A stretch of DNA of 23,208 nucleotides, taken from contig CAYUJS010000028.1 in assembly GCA_964445105.1 (NCBI GenBank), forward strand, positions 1 through 23,208. The letters are read 5' to 3'. Of this stretch, positions 12,459-21,370 are shown piece after piece. Within the stretch, counting starts at the first letter, position 1, and each line of letters opens with the position of its first letter. This DNA is from CAWBNS01 sp964445105 (GTDB taxonomy: Bacteria; Chlamydiota; Chlamydiia; Chlamydiales; JAJFMA01). Below the pieces are notes generated by a model, which was given only the letters and a program-made list of their open reading frames with translations, had not been told where the DNA came from and made no database searches. Position numbers and translations under genes: made by a program.

Positions 12459-13454
12459 TTAGCTCATAAATCTTAGCAGATTGCGGTGGGCGATTTTTTC
12501 CAGCACCTCGTCACTTATGAATAGTTCGTCTTTCCAGAGGGACAGGACTTGAGGATAGCACGACGAGTCGGCAAACTCTGGATAAAACCGGCCCTCAGGT
12601 GAGGCTGCCAGAAGGGAAGCTTTTGGCAGATCGCCTTCAAAGAAAAAATCAGCGCCAAAACAGATGTTCCCTTCGCCACCTAAGTCTATGGCACGCTCTA
12701 GCTGGGCAATCATGGCTTGATTTCCGCCCTCGCCCAAAAGGGAACGGACGAAGTTCAGGCCTATGACGCCCTTGCGCTTGAAAATTTCTTTTGCCAATTC
12801 ATCGGGCAAATTTCGGGGCATATCGGCGACAGATCTAAAATTGGAGTGGCTGGCCATTAAGGGGATCTGCAGCTTTTTTTCATCGATGTAGCGCAGTATG
12901 TCCTCAATGAGTCGGTCCGAGGCGTGGCTGAAATCGACGGCAATCTTTCGGCCCTGCAGCCAGTCGAGAAGGCGCCGGCCGTCCTCTTTGAGGCCGACCT
13001 GTGTCTGCGCGCCGCCGCCAAAACGATTTTCGCCATTCCAGGTCAGCCCGATATAGAGCGGACGCCCTATACGCCCGATGATGCTGTGCAGGCGGTCAAC
13101 GATTTGTTCGAAGGTATCGCTCTCTTCGGCAAAGATAGAAGCATTCTCGATGGCGGCTATGATGCCGATTTTATCTGATGCTAGTGCGAGGTTCATTGCG
13201 TTGCCTGTCTGTACAAGTTCGAACTGCTCTGGATAGCGGTTGGGGAGCACTTTAAAAATATCTGCTTGCCTGACGCCCAGCTCGGCGCAGCCTTTTGCTG
13301 TTTCAGTAAAGAGGGCCATCACTTGAACTTTAACGTGGCCGCTGCGCATTTGAGGGATGGCGCAACGTACAAGAGTATCAAAGGGCGTGCGTCCAGGGTC
13401 ATCTTGTAAGTAAAGCAAGAGATCGCAGTGGAGGTCGATAATAGGACGTTGCAT
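12459..13454 (-). CDS. Membrane-dipeptidase-family (peptidase M19) zinc dipeptidase
   Basis: 331 residues, typical for bacterial M19 enzymes. The expected metal ligands are present with family spacing: His9-x-Asp11 (DLHCD), Glu103 (IENA), His177 (VDFSHASD) and His203 (MASHSNFR). The family are binuclear zinc enzymes that cleave dipeptides, including those with a D-residue; several Chlamydiae carry one. No signal peptide is visible at the N-terminus (MQRPIIDLH), so the protein is probably cytoplasmic. The ATG at 13454 has a good ribosome binding site, AAGGTGA. It is the first gene of a likely unit with mutS and is divergent from the M48 protease gene across a 109-base gap. Confidence 0.92.
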   Translation of the reverse strand: MQRPIIDLHCDLLLYLQDDPGRTPFDTLVRCAIPQMRSGHVKVQVMALFTETAKGCAELGVRQADIFKVLPNRYPEQFELVQTGNAMNLALASDKIGIIAAIENASIFAEESDTFEQIVDRLHSIIGRIGRPLYIGLTWNGENRFGGGAQTQVGLKEDGRRLLDWLQGRKIAVDFSHASDRLIEDILRYIDEKKLQIPLMASHSNFRSVADMPRNLPDELAKEIFKRKGVIGLNFVRSLLGEGGNQAMIAQLERAIDLGGEGNICFGADFFFEGDLPKASLLAASPEGRFYPEFADSSCYPQVLSLWKDELFISDEVLEKIAHRNLLRFMS

Positions 13455-13563
13455 GGCTTCACCTTAATTCTGTATGTACGTAATATTAATCGAAACATAG
13501 TATTAAAGTAATCGTTAACGAGGCCTAGCGCCCGCGGGACGCTCGCTTACTAAAAGGCATTGC

Positions 13564-14886
13564 TTGTTTTCGGACATTCTTTTCCTGCTTCTTGTGCTAC
13601 TGGCTGCTTCTATGGCCAAGGAAGAGGCTTTGCCTTATTGGGATCTTTCTGCGACAACTGCGCTATGGCTTGGCGCTGCCTCGTACGCGGCCCTGCTGCT
13701 ATTGCTGTTGGTACAGACGCGTTTATTGCCCTTGCGTCACGCTTTATTGCGTATTTTGGCGCAGTCGGAAATTTTGCTTTTTTTGATCATGTTTCTCTAT
13801 TTTTTGGCCGGCCTGCGAATTTTCCCCGAGCTAGCTACTGTCGACGCAGGCGTTATTTTGCTACTCTATGCCTGCGCCTTAGCAGTATTTTATTATGCAG
13901 CCTATCAGCGGATGTCTGCGCAAGCGACGGTTTCTCGGGGCTCTTTTGTGGAAGGGCAACTGCGACTAACGTTGCCTTTTGCCGCGCCTTACCTTTTATT
14001 GGCGATTTTAGCTGATTTGCTAGCGCCTTGGGTGGTTTTGGACCCAGGAACGCCCGCCACAATGTGGTTTACTTCGGTCTTTTTGGCGGGCTTTATGTTG
14101 CTGCTGATGGCCTTTATGCCGCCTTTTGTGGTGCGCGCATGGAAGTGCCGGCCCATTGTTGCCGGTACGACTAGGCAGGCACTAGAAGAGCTCTGTCGAA
14201 AAGCGGGCTTTCGCTACCGAGCGATCCTATCATGGACCATTTTGGATCACGTGGCGACTGCAGCAATTTTGGGCGTATTCTCTACGTATCGTTATGTAAT
14301 GTTTACCGAATTAATGCTGTGCGAGTTATCTCCAAGGGCTTTACAGGCTGTTTTGGCGCACGAAATTGGTCATAGCCGGCACCATCACTTGCTCTTGTAC
14401 CCGTTTATTTTGTTTGGTGGTCTAGTTTTAGCTGGGCTCTCTGGCTATTTGGCTACACCGGCTTTGGTGCACTGGCTGGCGTTAGTTAACAGGCCCTCCC
14501 TGCTGCCTTTGGCGAGCCTACTACCTTACGGAATGATCATCGCCCTCTATTTTAGGTTTGTCTTTGGATTTTTCTCGCGGCTGTTTGAGCGGCAGGCAGA
14601 CCTGTCGGTATTTAGCCTTGGGGTGCACCCGCAGCAGATGGTGGAGGCACTGCATACTGTCGCAGTATTAGGTGGGCATAGCCACGATCAGCCCAGTTGG
14701 CATCACTTCAGTATAAGCCAGCGCATTGTGGCACTGCAAGAAGCAGAGCAGCATCCAGAGATGGTACAGTTGCACACGAAGAGAGTGCGGAGAGCTGTTT
14801 TGTTGTATGCTGCCTTCTTAGCCTTGGGCTTAATAGTATTGCTTGCCCTTTCGTTTTCCGAGGCAAACGGAGTAAATCTAAACTAG
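13564..14886 (+). CDS. Membrane-embedded M48-family zinc metallopeptidase (Ste24/HtpX-like)
   Basis: About 440 residues with many hydrophobic segments: several in the first 200 residues, a pair about 285-340, and one at the C-terminus (about 415-435). The zinc site is HEIGH (His266, Glu267, His270) and the third ligand is Glu342 in LFERQADL, as in M48 peptidases. The long N-terminal membrane domain before the catalytic motif is like CAAX-processing Ste24 enzymes rather than the shorter HtpX. It may cleave misfolded or peptide substrates at the inner membrane; the substrate is unknown. The start appears to be TTG at 13564, preceded by AAAAGG, and gives a hydrophobic first segment; the next in-frame ATG (13612) would cut into that segment. 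The next gene begins about ten bases after its stop, so the pair is probably an operon. Confidence 0.88.
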   Translation: MFSDILFLLLVLLAASMAKEEALPYWDLSATTALWLGAASYAALLLLLLVQTRLLPLRHALLRILAQSEILLFLIMFLYFLAGLRIFPELATVDAGVILLLYACALAVFYYAAYQRMSAQATVSRGSFVEGQLRLTLPFAAPYLLLAILADLLAPWVVLDPGTPATMWFTSVFLAGFMLLLMAFMPPFVVRAWKCRPIVAGTTRQALEELCRKAGFRYRAILSWTILDHVATAAILGVFSTYRYVMFTELMLCELSPRALQAVLAHEIGHSRHHHLLLYPFILFGGLVLAGLSGYLATPALVHWLALVNRPSLLPLASLLPYGMIIALYFRFVFGFFSRLFERQADLSVFSLGVHPQQMVEALHTVAVLGGHSHDQPSWHHFSISQRIVALQEAEQHPEMVQLHTKRVRRAVLLYAAFLALGLIVLLALSFSEANGVNLN

Positions 14887-14895
14887 GAGTTCTTG

Positions 14896-16254
14896 ATGTC
14901 TGACCTTGCTGCTTTTTACGACCAACATGAAAAAACTATTCTTCACGACTTTAACACCTTTTTGCGGTTTCAAAGCATTAGCAGTGAGCCTGAATATAAG
15001 GGGCAGGTGCGTTCCTGCGCCGATTGGCTGGCGGCTTATGTGGAGCAGCTGGGGTTGAAGGTAGAATATTGGGAATCCGAGGGCCATCCTGTACTGTTTG
15101 CCGAGGATATGAGCGCGGGCCCCGACAAGCCAACTGTGTTGATTTATAACCATTACGACGTACAGCCGGTGGACCCCTTAGAGCTGTGGGAGTCGCCTCC
15201 TTTTGAGCCTCAGGTACGCGGTGGAGAGATCTTTGCACGTGGCGCGCAGGACAACAAGGGACAGTGCTTTTACGTGCTCCAAACAATTCGCGCATTAAAA
15301 GAATTGGGCGGACTACCGGTAAACATCAAGCTATGCATCGAAGGAGAAGAGGAGTGCGGCAGCCCAGCGCTTACCCATTTGGTGAAAATCAAAGCCGAGC
15401 GGCTGCGAGCCGATTATCTCTTGATTGTCGATGTGGGGATCAAGGGAAGCCAACAGCCTGCCATTGGTTTGAGCGTGAGAGGGTTAGTTGCTTTGGACGT
15501 GCATTGCCGCGGCAGTCATACAGATCTGCACTCAGGAGTGCATGGGGGAATTGTTTTTAATCCGATCCACGCGCTTGTGCAGATCTTAACCTCTCTAAGG
15601 GACAGCGAGGGAAAGATCGTTGTACCTGGGTTTTACGAGGGCATTCAAGAACTCACCCCCGTGCAAAAGGCGCAGTTAGACCTTTCGTTTGATGCACAAG
15701 AATATTTCAGAGAGGCTGGCGGAAGTGCTACGGGCGGCGAGCGCCATCTGCCGCCTTTAGAGCGCGCGGGATTGCGTCCTACGATAGAGGTCAATGGGAT
15801 CAATGGGGGATATACTGGAAATGGAGTAAAGACGGTTATCCCCGCAGTTGCCTCGGCGAAGCTGACGTGTAGATTGGTTCCAGAGATGGATCCAGAAGCG
15901 ACGGCGCAAAAAGTAGCAACTTATCTGAAGATGCAGGCACCTGACGGAATTGAGGTGACCACGCACATTCATCCTGGGAAGGGTAGAGCTGTACGCACGC
16001 AGCCTGGCTCCAAACTAGTGAAAGCGGCGGCCCAAAGTTATGAAGCGGTCTTTAATAAGCCTTGCAGTTATATCTTGGATGGCGGATCGATTCCTATTTC
16101 TGCCGAATTGCGCGCTGCCAGCGGTGCGGAAATTCTCTTCATGGGAATGGGCCTTAGCGGGGATAAAATTCACGCTCCTAACGAGCACTTTGGCTTAGAT
16201 CGCTTGCGGAAAGGCTTTCTAGTGCTGGCGAACACCTTGAGGAGGTTGGGTTAG
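14896..16254 (+). CDS. M20-family zinc dipeptidase (CPG2/carnosinase-like)
   Basis: 452 residues from the ATG at 14896, which has an ideal AGGAG six bases upstream; the TTG one codon earlier is unlikely. M20 motifs are present in order: HYDVQP (His86), ARGAQDNKGQ (Asp119), the glutamate cluster EGEEECGSP (about 150-157), and the late HAPNEHFG histidine near the C-terminus. Between the catalytic halves is the expected dimerisation domain, which carries NGINGGYTGNGVKTVIP. Family members use two zinc ions to hydrolyse dipeptides or short peptides in the cytoplasm. Together with the M19 and M48 genes nearby it makes a cluster of peptide-degrading enzymes, consistent with an organism that feeds on host peptides (inference). 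Confidence 0.93.
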   Translation: MSDLAAFYDQHEKTILHDFNTFLRFQSISSEPEYKGQVRSCADWLAAYVEQLGLKVEYWESEGHPVLFAEDMSAGPDKPTVLIYNHYDVQPVDPLELWESPPFEPQVRGGEIFARGAQDNKGQCFYVLQTIRALKELGGLPVNIKLCIEGEEECGSPALTHLVKIKAERLRADYLLIVDVGIKGSQQPAIGLSVRGLVALDVHCRGSHTDLHSGVHGGIVFNPIHALVQILTSLRDSEGKIVVPGFYEGIQELTPVQKAQLDLSFDAQEYFREAGGSATGGERHLPPLERAGLRPTIEVNGINGGYTGNGVKTVIPAVASAKLTCRLVPEMDPEATAQKVATYLKMQAPDGIEVTTHIHPGKGRAVRTQPGSKLVKAAAQSYEAVFNKPCSYILDGGSIPISAELRAASGAEILFMGMGLSGDKIHAPNEHFGLDRLRKGFLVLANTLRRLG

Positions 16255-16601
16255 GGTCGCGCGGTAGGGGGCTCTTTAGCTAAAGATTTCACTCCACAAA
16301 GAAAAAACAGGCATAGCCCGACCCATCTGGCCCAAGATGCTAGGCGGTGTTAAACGCAGAGACCGGCCAAGCAGGCTACGTCGGAATATGAGCTGCTACG
16401 CAAAGCTATGGATGAGGAAAAGTAGCACTAAAAAGGCTTCCGGGCTCTCCGTAAGTGCCTATATGGTGCAGGTCAGAGATGTTATCGAGTTTAATAATTT
16501 ATTCTAATTCCTTCCGCCCCAAAGTCACTAATCCGCCTTGAGCGAAATTGTCTGCCTTTCTACAATCCGAGCCGTTCAGAAAGAGAGGCTAGGCGCGTAA
16601 A
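16255..16601. other. Intergenic region without a recognised gene
   Basis: 347 bases. It holds a 14-bp perfect palindrome at 16273-16286 soon after the M20 stop, and short frames only (one of 39 codons at 16388-16507 without a ribosome binding site or family resemblance). An AT-rich patch at about 16490-16510 could contribute to the promoter of the next gene, but no clear -35/-10 pair is seen. Confidence 0.5.
16273..16286. repeat. 14-bp perfect palindrome TCTTTAGCTAAAGA
   Basis: Lies 19 bases after the M20 dipeptidase stop codon. The symmetry has no loop and no following T-run, so it is more like a protein-binding site than a terminator. Its role is unknown. Confidence 0.35.
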
Positions 16602-18137
16602 TTGTCAGGTAGCGTGAGCAAAGAGCAGGAAGAGTTGGTCGAGTTAATGGACGTCGATACTCACCCAGAGGTGGGTATGGACGTGGTGATCGTTGTAACT
16701 ACTTCGCCTGACTTGGCAAACTATTGGGAGACGCAATTAATGCTCTCTGCGAGCCCAGTTATTAAGCCTGGGGCTTTGGTCGTAGCTGTCGAGGAAGATT
16801 GGCCGGGCGGCGCGGGCAATGGCTTGGGGACGCTGTATGCGTTTTTCAAAGCTCACCAGAAGCTAATGAAGGTATGCGACGTTGATCTTTTTGAGCGCCT
16901 TCAAGAGGGCTGTTCGGTTGGCATGTATCATACGGCCGGCAAAGGAATGCGTCTGGCGCCATTAACTTTTGCTGAACATAGCAATAAGTCTGCGGTCAAA
17001 CTGCCAGGCATTCTGCCGCGCGCGCACCGCTTTGGAACGATCACTATCCTGGAAGCGGTGATCAAACAGACAGCTATTTACGCTGCGGGCAGGGCGGGGC
17101 GGCTCTCGGTTTTTTGGGGCGACCAAATTTTTATTCCTTCCATAATGCCCCCAAAAGAGCCTACCAGCCATGCCGACATCCTTATGCAGCGGATCGATGA
17201 CCAGCCAGATGCGCTTGTGTGGCAAGAGAAAAGTCTCGACCGTTACGGCATCATCGCCATCGATGCGGCGGGGGGGGCCCAACAGGTTGAAAAGGTCGAT
17301 TTTACTACTTTTAGCGAGTTGACCACGCAAGGAAAACTTCGCAGCGAAGGGGGCTTAGGGCTTAGTTTGGGCTCCTTTAGCTTATCGGCAGACTTGTTAC
17401 TGGCTCTGATTGATGAATTCGACTCTGAGCTGCAAAACCAATACGGCAAGATGGACAGCGACTCCCATTTTTGGATGCCTCTCACTTTGGACTGCCTTAC
17501 CTACGTTACGTTAATGAATCATAAAGGCTGCAGCGCAGCTGATGCTGAGGCTCATTGGCTCAGGATGAATCGCTTGCGGACGCAGTTTCTAGCCTCAGCT
17601 CCGGGTTTGTTATTGTCCGCTGTGGATACAGGTTCCAAGGGCCTCTGGTGGGATTTTGGGGCTCTGAAACCTTACCTAGAGCACTGCCTGCAGCTCACAT
17701 GCCGCACGGACGAGGGTAAATTAATGCGTAAGTTTTTGAATACCCCTCTGCCGCGCAGTACCAAGGCTAAAAATCTGCATGTGTCAGATTCAGTCATCGT
17801 AAATTGCCGCCTCAAACGTGGCCGGGTCGTGAATAGTATTTTGATGGGTGTAAACGCAGATGAAGTGGATGTGGAAAACAGTGTGGTAATCGGTTGCAAG
17901 TGCAGCCGGCTAAACCTGCGATTTTCGATCGTTTATCAGGCGGCAGCATCGACTACCATCGCGCTGGATCGTGCTGTGCACACGAACTGTATTCTTCCAG
18001 GCTGTCGGGTGGAAAAAGTTTATGCAAGCTTGGATGACGATGTGAAGAGCACATGGGAACACAAGGTAAAGGGAAACGGATCCTCATTTGCAGAGCTCCA
18101 TCAAATTTTGGATAAGATAGAGACGGGATCGCTTTAA
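16602..18137 (+). CDS. Sugar-phosphate nucleotidyltransferase-like protein with C-terminal beta-helix
   Basis: 511 residues. A nucleotide-binding core is suggested by GGAGNGLGTLYAFF (about 69-82) and TAGKGMRLAPLT (111-122), the latter resembling the G-x-G-x-R-(L/M)-x-P signature of NDP-sugar pyrophosphorylases; WGDQIFIP may be the metal/nucleotide-contacting Asp segment. The C-terminal 130 residues have the short alternating pattern of a left-handed beta-helix (SDSVIVNCRLKRGRVVNSIL, ENSVVIGC). The order of core then helix is like fucose-1-phosphate guanylyltransferase and related enzymes, but the substrate cannot be told. The motif has Lys-Gly-Met where most family members have (R/G)-G-T, so catalysis may differ. 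The TTG at 16602 has AGG eight bases upstream; GTG at 16614 is an alternative. Its stop is one base from the stop of the convergent M50 protease gene. Confidence 0.7.
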   Translation: MSGSVSKEQEELVELMDVDTHPEVGMDVVIVVTTSPDLANYWETQLMLSASPVIKPGALVVAVEEDWPGGAGNGLGTLYAFFKAHQKLMKVCDVDLFERLQEGCSVGMYHTAGKGMRLAPLTFAEHSNKSAVKLPGILPRAHRFGTITILEAVIKQTAIYAAGRAGRLSVFWGDQIFIPSIMPPKEPTSHADILMQRIDDQPDALVWQEKSLDRYGIIAIDAAGGAQQVEKVDFTTFSELTTQGKLRSEGGLGLSLGSFSLSADLLLALIDEFDSELQNQYGKMDSDSHFWMPLTLDCLTYVTLMNHKGCSAADAEAHWLRMNRLRTQFLASAPGLLLSAVDTGSKGLWWDFGALKPYLEHCLQLTCRTDEGKLMRKFLNTPLPRSTKAKNLHVSDSVIVNCRLKRGRVVNSILMGVNADEVDVENSVVIGCKCSRLNLRFSIVYQAAASTTIALDRAVHTNCILPGCRVEKVYASLDDDVKSTWEHKVKGNGSSFAELHQILDKIETGSL

Positions 18138-18138
18138 T

Positions 18139-19287
18139 TTAGGAACGGCAGTTAATCCTACGCGCAAAGGCTTCGAATTGAGGATCGTTTCTGATCGGAT
18201 CCAACTCTTTGTTGGTTAGGATAACGGCCATTCCGGTGGCGCCCTCTTCTTGAGCACGTTCAAGCCAGCCGATAGCTGCTTCGGTCTCCCCTAGGGCAGC
18301 GTGGCACAAGCCATTGAGTATCGCTGTATCGGCCGAGGGAGCGTTCTGGTAAGATGCTTTGCCTGCCTTGATCGCCTCCTGCCAGCGCTTCGTACTGTAG
18401 GTAACCTGGTGCAGCATACGCATCCCCAATTCGGATAGAGGGGAACGGATTAGTCGCAGCAGTCTGTAGGTATCTTCGTAGTTATTCTCTTCAAGCGCGA
18501 TGCGCGCTAGCAATTCCGTGGCCATATCGTAGATTGCCCCTGAAACGGCTCTGTTGCGCAACTGCTTTAGGATTGCTTCTGCTTCGGCAGTATGGCCTTT
18601 TTCTAGGTGCTTATTTGCCTCCCGCAACATTTTCTGCAATGCTTTGTCTTGGTCTTTATCGGTCACTGATAGGATGCTTTGCCAGCCGCGGAAACTGTCG
18701 AAGGAGACGATGAACAGCGCCATGCCAATCAATACACTGCCGTTTAGGAAGAAGAATAACCCAGCCAGTACTCCCAGCGCGCAGCTAATAAATAGGGATA
18801 TTTTCACCCCACGCAATCCGAAAATACTTTCCAAAATGATTTTCATGAGCTGTCCGCCATCTAGTGGCATGATGGGGAGCAGATTCAGCAGCGTCCAAAA
18901 GAGGTTAATCCTTCCGCCATTGCCTATCGCATAGCGGAGAAACGGATTCGCATCGGCAGGCAAGCTGCGGAAGATCGTGTGCAGCATTATGAAAAGAAAA
19001 AATCCTGCCAACGGGCCGCTAAAGACGATAATGAAATCTTGCCAAAGTTTTAGTCGTCCGCCGGCTCTTGAGGTGAGACCGCCGAATGCGACAAGCTCGA
19101 TGGATGCTTTTTGCCCAAAGAACCGAGCCGTCAAGGCGTGACCGAGCTCATGCAGAAGTACGGAAAAGAAAATGATGGCCACCCAAATAGCAGTAAGGGC
19201 GAGATCGTTGGAAAAATTCCAGCCAAGTAAAACGGCTACCACCCAAAACAGGGGGTGGATGCTAATGGGAATAGTTAGGGGGTACAT
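18139..19287 (-). CDS. M50-family zinc membrane protease with C-terminal TPR-like region
   Basis: 382 residues. Several membrane segments lie in the first 210 residues. HELGH (His46, Glu47, His50) sits in the second, and NLLPIMPLDGGQ carries the third zinc ligand Asp143, as in site-2-type (M50) proteases; it has no PDZ domain, so it is the short SpoIVFB-like kind rather than RseP. From about 215 to 380 the protein is helical with tetratricopeptide-like pairs (ANKHLEKGHTAEAEAILKQL, NGLCHAALGETEAAIGWLERA), a likely protein-binding tail on the cytoplasmic side. Its ATG is two bases after the sucD stop, with AGGA overlapping the sucD end, so it is translated as the third gene of sucC-sucD-M50. 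The link to succinyl-CoA synthetase is probably transcriptional only. The substrate is unknown. Confidence 0.9.
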   Translation of the reverse strand: MYPLTIPISIHPLFWVVAVLLGWNFSNDLALTAIWVAIIFFSVLLHELGHALTARFFGQKASIELVAFGGLTSRAGGRLKLWQDFIIVFSGPLAGFFLFIMLHTIFRSLPADANPFLRYAIGNGGRINLFWTLLNLLPIMPLDGGQLMKIILESIFGLRGVKISLFISCALGVLAGLFFFLNGSVLIGMALFIVSFDSFRGWQSILSVTDKDQDKALQKMLREANKHLEKGHTAEAEAILKQLRNRAVSGAIYDMATELLARIALEENNYEDTYRLLRLIRSPLSELGMRMLHQVTYSTKRWQEAIKAGKASYQNAPSADTAILNGLCHAALGETEAAIGWLERAQEEGATGMAVILTNKELDPIRNDPQFEAFARRINCRS

Positions 19288-19289
19288 AA

Positions 19290-20159
19290 TTATCCTATGG
19301 CTCGTTGGACCGCTAAGCCCATTTCTGCAGGTGTTTCAGCGATTACCGCGCCAGCTTTACGCAGCGCGGCGATTTTACTCGTCGCGGCTCCTTGTCCGCA
19401 AGCGATGATGGCGCCGGCATGGCCCATACGCCGCCCTGGAGGGGCGGTGATGCCTGCCACAAGTGCCGCAATTGGCTTGGTGCAATGTTCTGTGATCCAG
19501 TCTGCTGCCTGTTCTTCGGCACCTCCACCGATCTCGCCGATCATCAGAATGGCTGCTGTTTCTGGGTCGTTCTGCAGCAATTCGAGGATGTCGACAAAAT
19601 GCGTGCCGTTCAGAGGATCTCCGCCTATGCCCACGCAGGTGGTCTGCCCCAGGCCGAGCTGTGTCGTCTGCCAGACGGCTTCGTAGGTTAAAGTACCAGA
19701 CCGCGAGACGATACCCACTTTCCCTTTCTTGTGGATATAACCGGGCATGATGCCGATTTTGCACGCGCCTGCAGTAATCAACCCGGGACAGTTGGGGCCT
19801 ATTAGTCGGCTTTTGCTGTGGCGCATCACCTGGCTTACCTCCAGCATGTCGCGGACGGGAATGCCTTCGGTGATACAGATGATTAGCTCTATACCGGCCT
19901 CTTCCGCCTCTAGGATCGCTTCGGCGGCGTAGGGCGCGGGCACAAAAATCATGCTCGCTTGGCAGCCGGTGCTCTTCTTGGCTTCCCAGACGGTATCAAA
20001 GACGGGCACTCCCAAAACGTCCTGGCCGCCTTTGCCCGGTGTCACTCCGCCGACGATCTTCGTGCCATATTCTTGGCACTGCTGGGTGTGGAAGCACCCG
20101 GCTTTGCCCGTAATGCCCTGTGTGACTACTTTGGTGTACTGATCAACCAGTATGGCCAT
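19290..20159 (-). CDS. sucD: Succinyl-CoA synthetase alpha subunit
   Basis: 289 residues, standard for the family. The CoA-binding N-terminal domain begins GITGKAGCFHTQQCQEYG. The phosphorylated active-site histidine is His247 in GRRMGHAGAI, at the position known for the E. coli enzyme (His246). The alpha subunit carries the phosphohistidine and, with the beta subunit, converts succinyl-CoA, phosphate and ADP (or GDP) to succinate, CoA and ATP (or GTP) in the TCA cycle. Its ATG at 20159 lies inside the end of sucC (17-base overlap), a sign of translational coupling that keeps the two subunits in balance. Confidence 0.98.
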   Translation of the reverse strand: MAILVDQYTKVVTQGITGKAGCFHTQQCQEYGTKIVGGVTPGKGGQDVLGVPVFDTVWEAKKSTGCQASMIFVPAPYAAEAILEAEEAGIELIICITEGIPVRDMLEVSQVMRHSKSRLIGPNCPGLITAGACKIGIMPGYIHKKGKVGIVSRSGTLTYEAVWQTTQLGLGQTTCVGIGGDPLNGTHFVDILELLQNDPETAAILMIGEIGGGAEEQAADWITEHCTKPIAALVAGITAPPGRRMGHAGAIIACGQGAATSKIAALRKAGAVIAETPAEMGLAVQRAIG

Positions 20160-21315
20160 CTGCGGCTCCTACGGCTCGTTCAGCTGCTTCATCCAGGCTC
20201 TCTGCGGTGATGATGTTGAGAGCGGATTCTTCGAGCATTTTTTTTCCTTTATCTGCTTGCGTACCTTCGAGCCGTATAATCAACGGCACTTTGAGCTTAA
20301 GCTCGCCCATGGCGGCGATAATGCCGCCGGCCAGCGTGACACAGTTCATGATGCCGCCGAAAATATTGACTAGAATCGCCTTCACATTCGGATCTAAAAG
20401 GATAATCTTAAACCCTTCGGCCACTTTTTCTTGCGAGGCGCTACCACCGACATCGAGGAAGTTAGCGGGTTTACCGCCATAGTGTTGGATGATGTCCATC
20501 GTGGCCATGGCCAAGCCAGCGCCGTTGACCATGCAGCCGATGTTGCCCTCCATGGCGATGTACGCTAGGTCAAACTTTTTGGCGCGCGCTTCTTGTATAG
20601 GCAGCTGGGAGGGGTCGTTAAAAGCAGCTAACTTGGGCTGGCGAAACAGGGCATTTTCATCCACGCTTAGCTTGGCGTCGATGGCTATAAGTTCTCCCGC
20701 CGTAGTAAGTGCGAGGGGGTTGATTTCTAACAACGAGGCATCGGTTGCGATAAAAGCTCTGGCCAATGCGGCGACAAGTTTCATGCCTTGTATCGCTACA
20801 TTATCTTTCCATCCCATGAATTTGGCGATGCGCCATTTCTGATCGGTGCGCAGATAGCCGTCGAAGCGAAAGGGGATTTTTAAGATTTTCTCCGGGGATT
20901 TTTCGGCGACCTCTTCGATGTCCATGCCGCCTTCAGGCGAGACGATCAAGATGGCTTGGGCCTTTTGGCGGTCGATGACCGCGCTTACATAGAACTCTGC
21001 CTGGATATCCACAGGGGCGCCAATAAGGAGCTTGCGTACGATGATGCCTGAGGGGCCTGTCTGCTTACTGACGAGCTTCATGCCCAGCATTTGTTCCGCT
21101 TTAGCGAGGATCGCGGCGCGGCCTTTGACGAGCTGTACTCCGCCGGCTTTGCCGCGCCCGCCAGCGTGTACCTGTGCTTTGATGACGGCTTGATCTAGCG
21201 CTAGGCGGTCCAGGGCGTCTTTTACCTCTTCGATGCTCTCTGCAATTGCGAAGGGTGGAACAGGTATCCCATAGCTTTCTAAGACCTCTTTGGCTTGATA
21301 TTCATGGGTGTTCAT
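20143..21315 (-). CDS. sucC: Succinyl-CoA synthetase beta subunit
   Basis: 390 residues, the family's usual size. The ATP-grasp domain opens with MNTHEYQAKEVL and contains the nucleotide-binding stretch KAQVHAGGRGKAGGV; the C-terminal domain includes the conserved GGSAS and NIFGGIMNC segments that form the phosphohistidine power-helix contact. The ATG at 21315 has AGGTGG seven bases upstream. It is the first gene of sucC-sucD-M50, transcribed away from ftsY across only 52 bases, so the two promoters must lie in that gap or overlap the coding ends. I recall the same ftsY/sucC/sucD neighbourhood in Chlamydia genomes. Confidence 0.98.
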   Translation of the reverse strand: MNTHEYQAKEVLESYGIPVPPFAIAESIEEVKDALDRLALDQAVIKAQVHAGGRGKAGGVQLVKGRAAILAKAEQMLGMKLVSKQTGPSGIIVRKLLIGAPVDIQAEFYVSAVIDRQKAQAILIVSPEGGMDIEEVAEKSPEKILKIPFRFDGYLRTDQKWRIAKFMGWKDNVAIQGMKLVAALARAFIATDASLLEINPLALTTAGELIAIDAKLSVDENALFRQPKLAAFNDPSQLPIQEARAKKFDLAYIAMEGNIGCMVNGAGLAMATMDIIQHYGGKPANFLDVGGSASQEKVAEGFKIILLDPNVKAILVNIFGGIMNCVTLAGGIIAAMGELKLKVPLIIRLEGTQADKGKKMLEESALNIITAESLDEAAERAVGAADGHTG

Positions 21316-21370
21316 CTAAAATCCACCTATCCGCTATCCTGAACATTCATCTTCAACCCTGAGAAACGTG

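Noticed and set aside
16388..16507. Plus-strand frame of 39 codons before the nucleotidyltransferase gene
   Set aside because: Too short, no ribosome binding site and no resemblance to a known small protein.
19375..19764. 129-codon frames on both strands within sucD
   Set aside because: Shadow frames of a highly conserved G+C-rich coding region; sucD itself is unambiguous.
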